12,500 bases of DNA, from assembly GCA_030674155.1 (NCBI GenBank), contig CM060328.1, positions 38,045,567-38,058,066 on the forward strand. Reading direction: 5' to 3'. Position numbers and translations under genes: made by a program. The stretch comes from Stramonita haemastoma. Lineage: Eukaryota; Mollusca; Gastropoda; Neogastropoda; Muricidae. Shown here in pieces: positions 9,565 to 12,500 of the stretch. The notes below the pieces were generated by a model. That model made no database searches, had not been told where the DNA came from, and saw only the letters and a program-made list of their open reading frames with translations. How positions within the stretch are numbered: position 1 is the stretch's first letter; every line of letters starts with the position of its first letter.

Positions 9565-9667
9565 TTGATGTTTTCCCTGAAAAGGGCGGGGACTGGATGT
9601 AAAAAAGCACATGAGTGCTTATCTATTATCCTCGAATAAAAGAATTTTGCCTTTGCCTTGCCTTGTC
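9565..9667 (+). mobile_element. Candidate 3' end of a truncated non-LTR retroposon
   Basis: Seen directly: GGGCGGGG then ACTGGATGTAAAAAAGCAC, a perfect stem AAGCAC-ATGA-GTGCTT (9605-9620), an AATAAA at 9635-9640, and a decaying tandem tail TTTTGCC, TTTGCC, TTGCC, TTGTC (9645-9667) that merges into the CT/CTGT array. LINEs and SINEs are typically cut short at the 5' end and end in a poly(A) or short simple-repeat tail, often with a 3' stem-loop used by the reverse transcriptase; this segment has those traits. No reverse-transcriptase coding remains, and no target-site duplication was found because both flanks are simple repeats. It could instead be the end of an ordinary 3' UTR. The family is not identified. 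Confidence 0.45.
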
Positions 9668-9895
<228 letters not shown>

Positions 9896-9989
9896 CCCCG
9901 CGCTTCCGTCCTCAGTGGTCATTGGCTTAGAACTGACAGAAGCGAGATGACCAGGACACGGGTCAGTCCTTGCCGAGGGCGGGTCAGCG

Positions 9990-10165
9990 GAAGTGGGGAA
10001 TCAGGCAAGGGATTTGGGGATGGGGAAGGAGGGGGGGGAGGATCAGAGACATTATGATGGGAATGAGGGGGAGAGGTCACGCTTCATGATGGGGAAGGAA
10101 GGGCAGGGCGGAGGAGGTGGGGGTGGTGGAGATGGGGGGAGGGAAGGTGGGAGGGGAGGGGGGTA
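9990..10165. repeat. G-rich segment with G-quadruplex potential
   Basis: The plus strand has many G-runs of three to eight: GGGGATGGGGAAGGAGGGG near 10015, GGGGGAGAGG near 10068, and four or more runs within 10133-10163. The minus strand reads as a Pro/Ser-rich open frame (10077-10289) with a mixed-composition N-terminal half; no family is recognisable. Confidence 0.75.
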
Positions 10166-10375
10166 AAATGACTGACTGACCCTTAGCCAGAGACAGGTCA
10201 TTTTTCACTACTGACAGTCTGGTGACCACGTCTGCGGGGTAGAACTGCGCTGCACCCAGGCCAGATATGTCATTGGGGCATTTTTTCATCCTTGATTTTG
10301 CAAAAGTAAGATTTTGCTATGAATATTGATGTGCAAGGATTTATCGCTGGGCGGATTATGCAGTTGATGAACCCA
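10166..10375. other. Unique spacer
   Basis: Non-repetitive DNA with GACTGACTGAC near 10172. The minus-strand frame mentioned for the G-rich segment starts here with Met at about 10289. There is no independent sign of coding. Confidence 0.5.
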
Positions 10376-10498
10376 GGTGGATGAGTTGATGGATGAAAAG
10401 GTGGATGGATGGTGGATGGGTGGATGGGTGGATGGATGGATGGGTGGATGGGTGGATGGATGGATGGATGGATGGATGGATAGATGGATGGATGGATC
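10376..10498. repeat. (GGAT)n/(GGGT)n minisatellite-like array
   Basis: GGAT and GGGT units in irregular alternation. A purer (GGAT)n part at 10456-10498 contains one AGAT unit near 10481. The minus strand reads as Ile-His-Pro-Ser repeats, a compositional artefact. Confidence 0.95.
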
Positions 10499-11068
10499 AG
10501 TGGTCTGACAATGATTCTGCAAGCTAGGAAGCAATAAGTCTTGGTTTCGCAGGCTCTGTAAAGTGCACTTGGGATGCTTCTTAAAACCCACAGCAACAAG
10601 ACAGTTGTCTCTGATAAAATTCTGTAGAAAAGATACCATTATGGAAGGGGGTACAAATCTTTGCAGATATCAAATATAAGTTTTGCATGTGTATTGCTGC
10701 ACACTTATGACAATAATATTTCCTAGGGAAAGCGGACCAAGGTTTATTGAATTAAATCTGCCTTGGCTGTGAGTTTACACAGTGCAAATCTGCAACACAA
10801 CTCAACGCAACAACAATACAATGCGTGACTTAATGATACGATACAGTACAAAACAGTTCTATATAACACGATTCAACACATAGATATGCACACAATTGCA
10901 TGCATACGTGGCACATAACAGACTAGTTATACCATACAAGCAAACAAGAAAAAAAAAAGTATTATCTATCTTTGTCTTTAAAAAAATATTCCCTGTGAAC
11001 AAATAATTGCTCAGGCTAAACAGACAGAAAAGATGGAGATGGCTGGATGAAGTCACAACAGCAGTAAT
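10499..11068. other. Unique A+T-rich DNA; no gene seen
   Basis: Non-repetitive DNA. CCAAGG (10737-10742) and CCTTGG (10761-10766) form a six-base inverted repeat. Loose ATACAAT / ACGATAC units at 10813-10875 resemble a decayed (ATACA)n-type repeat. An A-run lies near 10951. No coding or RNA gene is supported. Confidence 0.55.
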
Positions 11069-11082
11069 GATGACATGTCATC
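11069..11082. repeat. Perfect 14-base palindrome
   Basis: GATGACATGTCATC is its own reverse complement, three bases left of the TTAA that starts the candidate MITE. It may be part of the same element, a preferred insertion context, or chance. Confidence 0.7.
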
Positions 11083-11085
11083 CCA

Positions 11086-11347
11086 TTAACTCATTTAAGC
11101 CTAAGAGAAACCAAACGATGTCGTGTCGTCGGACAAGTTTCAAAGGGGAGTCACTCTTGCCCGTCATGTGCCCAGAAGAATCAAGAATTGGGCACCCACC
11201 ATCTGCTCTCCCCTTTGCAGCCTAGGGGAGTAATGAGAACAATTAACCCACAATTGACGGGCACTGAAGACGATTGCAGATGGCATTAGCATAAAGACCT
11301 GGTCTTGTTGTGAGCACAAGTGCTGGACTCTGTGAGGAAGGAGTTAA
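11086..11347. mobile_element. Candidate TTAA-flanked MITE, palindrome-rich
   Basis: Both ends carry ATTAACTC in inverted orientation (11085-11092, and GAGTTAAT at 11341-11348), so TTAA sits at each boundary (11086-11089 and 11344-11347). Inside, the ends keep partial inverted similarity (CTC-N-TT and AGAG further in). The 262-base body has nested inverted repeats: CAAAGGGGAG / CTCCCCTTTG (11141-11150, 11208-11217), GTGCCCA / TGGGCAC (11168-11174, 11189-11195), TGCCCGTCA / TGACGGGCA (11158-11166, 11255-11263), AAGACC-T-GGTCTT (11294-11306) and AGCAC-AA-GTGCT (11313-11324). TTAA duplication is the hallmark of piggyBac-type transposition, and non-autonomous derivatives of this size are common. 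No transposase is present. An inner TTAACCC at 11243 could be an alternative boundary. Confidence 0.5.
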
Positions 11348-11435
11348 TATATGCAATGCTTTATTTCTCATTGCGGAACCTAGAGGCATTTCTGTCATCT
11401 CCCTGTTCCTTTCCATTACTCTGTTGATCGAAGAC
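11348..11435. other. Unique spacer with short inverted repeat
   Basis: GCAATG (11353-11358) and CATTGC (11369-11374) could form a stem with a ten-base loop. Otherwise nothing recognised. Confidence 0.5.
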
Positions 11436-11437
11436 TC

Positions 11438-11480
<43 letters not shown>

Positions 11481-11483
11481 CTC

Positions 11484-11536
<53 letters not shown>
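11436..11536. repeat. (CT)n microsatellite
   Basis: (CT)n with CCTCCTCCT and CCT slips near 11448, 11476 and 11490; pure CT at about 11493-11531. No CTGT part. It passes directly into the GTGC array. Confidence 0.95.
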
Positions 11537-11537
<1 letters not shown>

Positions 11538-11868
11538 TGTGCGTGCGTGCGTGCGTGCGTGCGTGCGTGGTGCGTGCGTGCGTGCACGCGTGCGCATAGG
11601 TGTTTGTGAGTCTGTGTGTGTGTGTGTGTCTGTGTGTGTATGTATGTGTCAGTGTGTATGTGTGTTTGTGCGCGCGCGCGCGTGTGTGTGTATGTGTGTA
11701 TGTATGTGCGTGTGAGTTTGTATGTGTGAGAGAGAGTATGCGTGCACGCGCGCGTGTGTGTGTGAGAGAGACAGAGAGACAGAGACATAGACAGTGACAG
11801 ACAGAGTGTGTGTGAGTGTATGTCCGTGCGTGCGTGCCTGTGCGCGTGAGTATGTGTATATGTATGTA
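11538..11868. repeat. (GTGC)n, (GT)n, (CG)n and GA/GACA patchwork
   Basis: (GTGC)n at 11539-11585 with one slip (GTGGTGC), then (GT)n with GTAT and GTCT variants, a (CG)n core at 11670-11682, a second CG patch near 11743-11755, a GA/GACA patch at 11764-11806, and GTGT/GTGC/GTAT to 11868. It is largely alternating purine-pyrimidine, so Z-DNA-prone. Open frames are Val/Cys or Thr/His artefacts. Confidence 0.95.
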
Positions 11869-12210
11869 CTCGGTGGCTGTAGAAGTCTTTACATGTCTGT
11901 TTTCCCTTTTTTCACCTTATATTTATGTGTGTGTGTTGTTGTTGGCTTTTTCTGTTTTCCTTTTTGCAACAGCAGTGTAACATCAGTGCGTCAAAACCAA
12001 GCGTTAGACTGTTCTGTATTGATAGAGACAACAGCAGGCTGGACCGACGCTGATTTAAACAAAACGATTGTGCACAGAGGACGAGCGAGGGGGAGACAGC
12101 ATCCTGACAAGTCTATTTCTCTGTCCCCTTGGCCGTTTCAGGGATGCTGAGTTTGCCGGAATAATCAAAATAAGTTGATATTGATCGGTTTACAGTTCTG
12201 CTGTTGCTGT
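11869..12210. other. Unique DNA, no gene seen
   Basis: T-rich to about 11965, then balanced DNA. A 118-codon plus frame (11794-12150) enters this interval from the GT array. Its second half, after about 11970, is of mixed composition, but no domain or motif is recognisable. It is treated as unsupported. Confidence 0.5.
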
Positions 12211-12228
12211 GAGTGAGTGAGTGAGTGA

Positions 12229-12271
<43 letters not shown>

Positions 12272-12360
12272 GTGTGTGTGTGTGTGTGTGTGTGTTGTTG
12301 TGTGTGTATTGGAGAGGGGAAGGAGGGAGGGGAGGGCGGTGTGCGTGTGGGGGGAGGGGG

Positions 12361-12399
<39 letters not shown>

Positions 12400-12452
12400 T
12401 CTGTGTGTGTGTGAGAGAGAGAGAGTGTGTGTGTGTGTGTGTGTGTGTGTTT

Positions 12453-12495
<43 letters not shown>

Positions 12496-12500
12496 CGTGT
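12211..12500. repeat. (GAGT)n-(GT)n-G-rich-(GT)n-(GA)n-(GT)n block, runs off the window
   Basis: Six GAGT units (12211-12234), (GT)n to about 12310 with two slips (near 12270 and 12295), a G-rich insert at 12311-12361 with G-runs of three to six, (GT)n to 12412, a (GA)n patch at 12413-12424, then (GT)n to the window end with a GGGT variant near 12452. The array continues beyond 12500. Confidence 0.96.

Noticed and set aside
10376..10498. Telomere-type or coding interpretation of (GGAT)n/(GGGT)n
   Set aside because: Units are mixed GGAT and GGGT and not TTAGGG or a known telomere motif; the Ile-His-Pro-Ser frame is purely compositional.

Overview
This window reads as non-coding nuclear DNA from an animal with a very microsatellite-rich genome. 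No rRNA, tRNA, CRISPR array, bacterial-type operon or convincing protein-coding exon can be supported. By eye, roughly a third of the bases lie in simple tandem repeats: (CT)n, (CTGT)n, (CA)n, (CATA)n, (CATG)n, (CTT)n, (ACTC)n and (GGAT)n. The rest is A+T-leaning intergenic or intronic sequence with a few interspersed-repeat remnants. Long compound CTGT/CT and CA arrays, together with retroposon-like and MITE-like pieces, fit a lophotrochozoan and perhaps a gastropod mollusc. That placement is inference; the sequence holds no gene that would fix the taxon.

Layout. Positions 1-260 hold a (CA)n array with a CG core. Positions 371-547 are copy 1 of an unrecognised dispersed repeat, and copy 2 lies in the same orientation at 2375-2559. 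Compound arrays follow at 916-1067, 1777-2043 and 2637-3028. Quiet non-repetitive DNA fills 3029-3990. Positions 3996-4190 are pyrimidine-rich, and 4371-5052 is an almost unbroken chain of tetra-, penta- and dinucleotide arrays. Positions 5053-5520 are non-repetitive, and 5521-6130 hold CT, GT and CA/CG arrays.

Positions 6131-7352 are mostly non-repetitive with several short inverted repeats. Positions 7353-8293 hold CT, CA/CG and CTGT/CT arrays, and 8294-9355 is A+T-rich DNA. Positions 9356-9563 are degenerate CTGT/CT. A short segment at 9565-9667 looks like the 3' end of a truncated retroposon (stem-loop, AATAAA, decaying TTTGCC tail) and runs straight into the array at 9668-9895. A G-rich segment (9990-10165) and a (GGAT)n minisatellite (10376-10498) follow. 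Positions 11069-11374 carry the densest cluster of palindromes in the window, including a candidate TTAA-flanked MITE at 11086-11347. Large CT, GTGC, GT and GA arrays then run to the end, and the window stops inside a (GT)n array.

There are no genes to form a pathway. The main interest lies in the repeats: the near-identical repeat pair, the palindrome-rich MITE candidate, the retroposon tail passing into a microsatellite, and the fixed order (CTGT)n then (CT)n on the pyrimidine strand of every clean compound array, including the one array that lies inverted.
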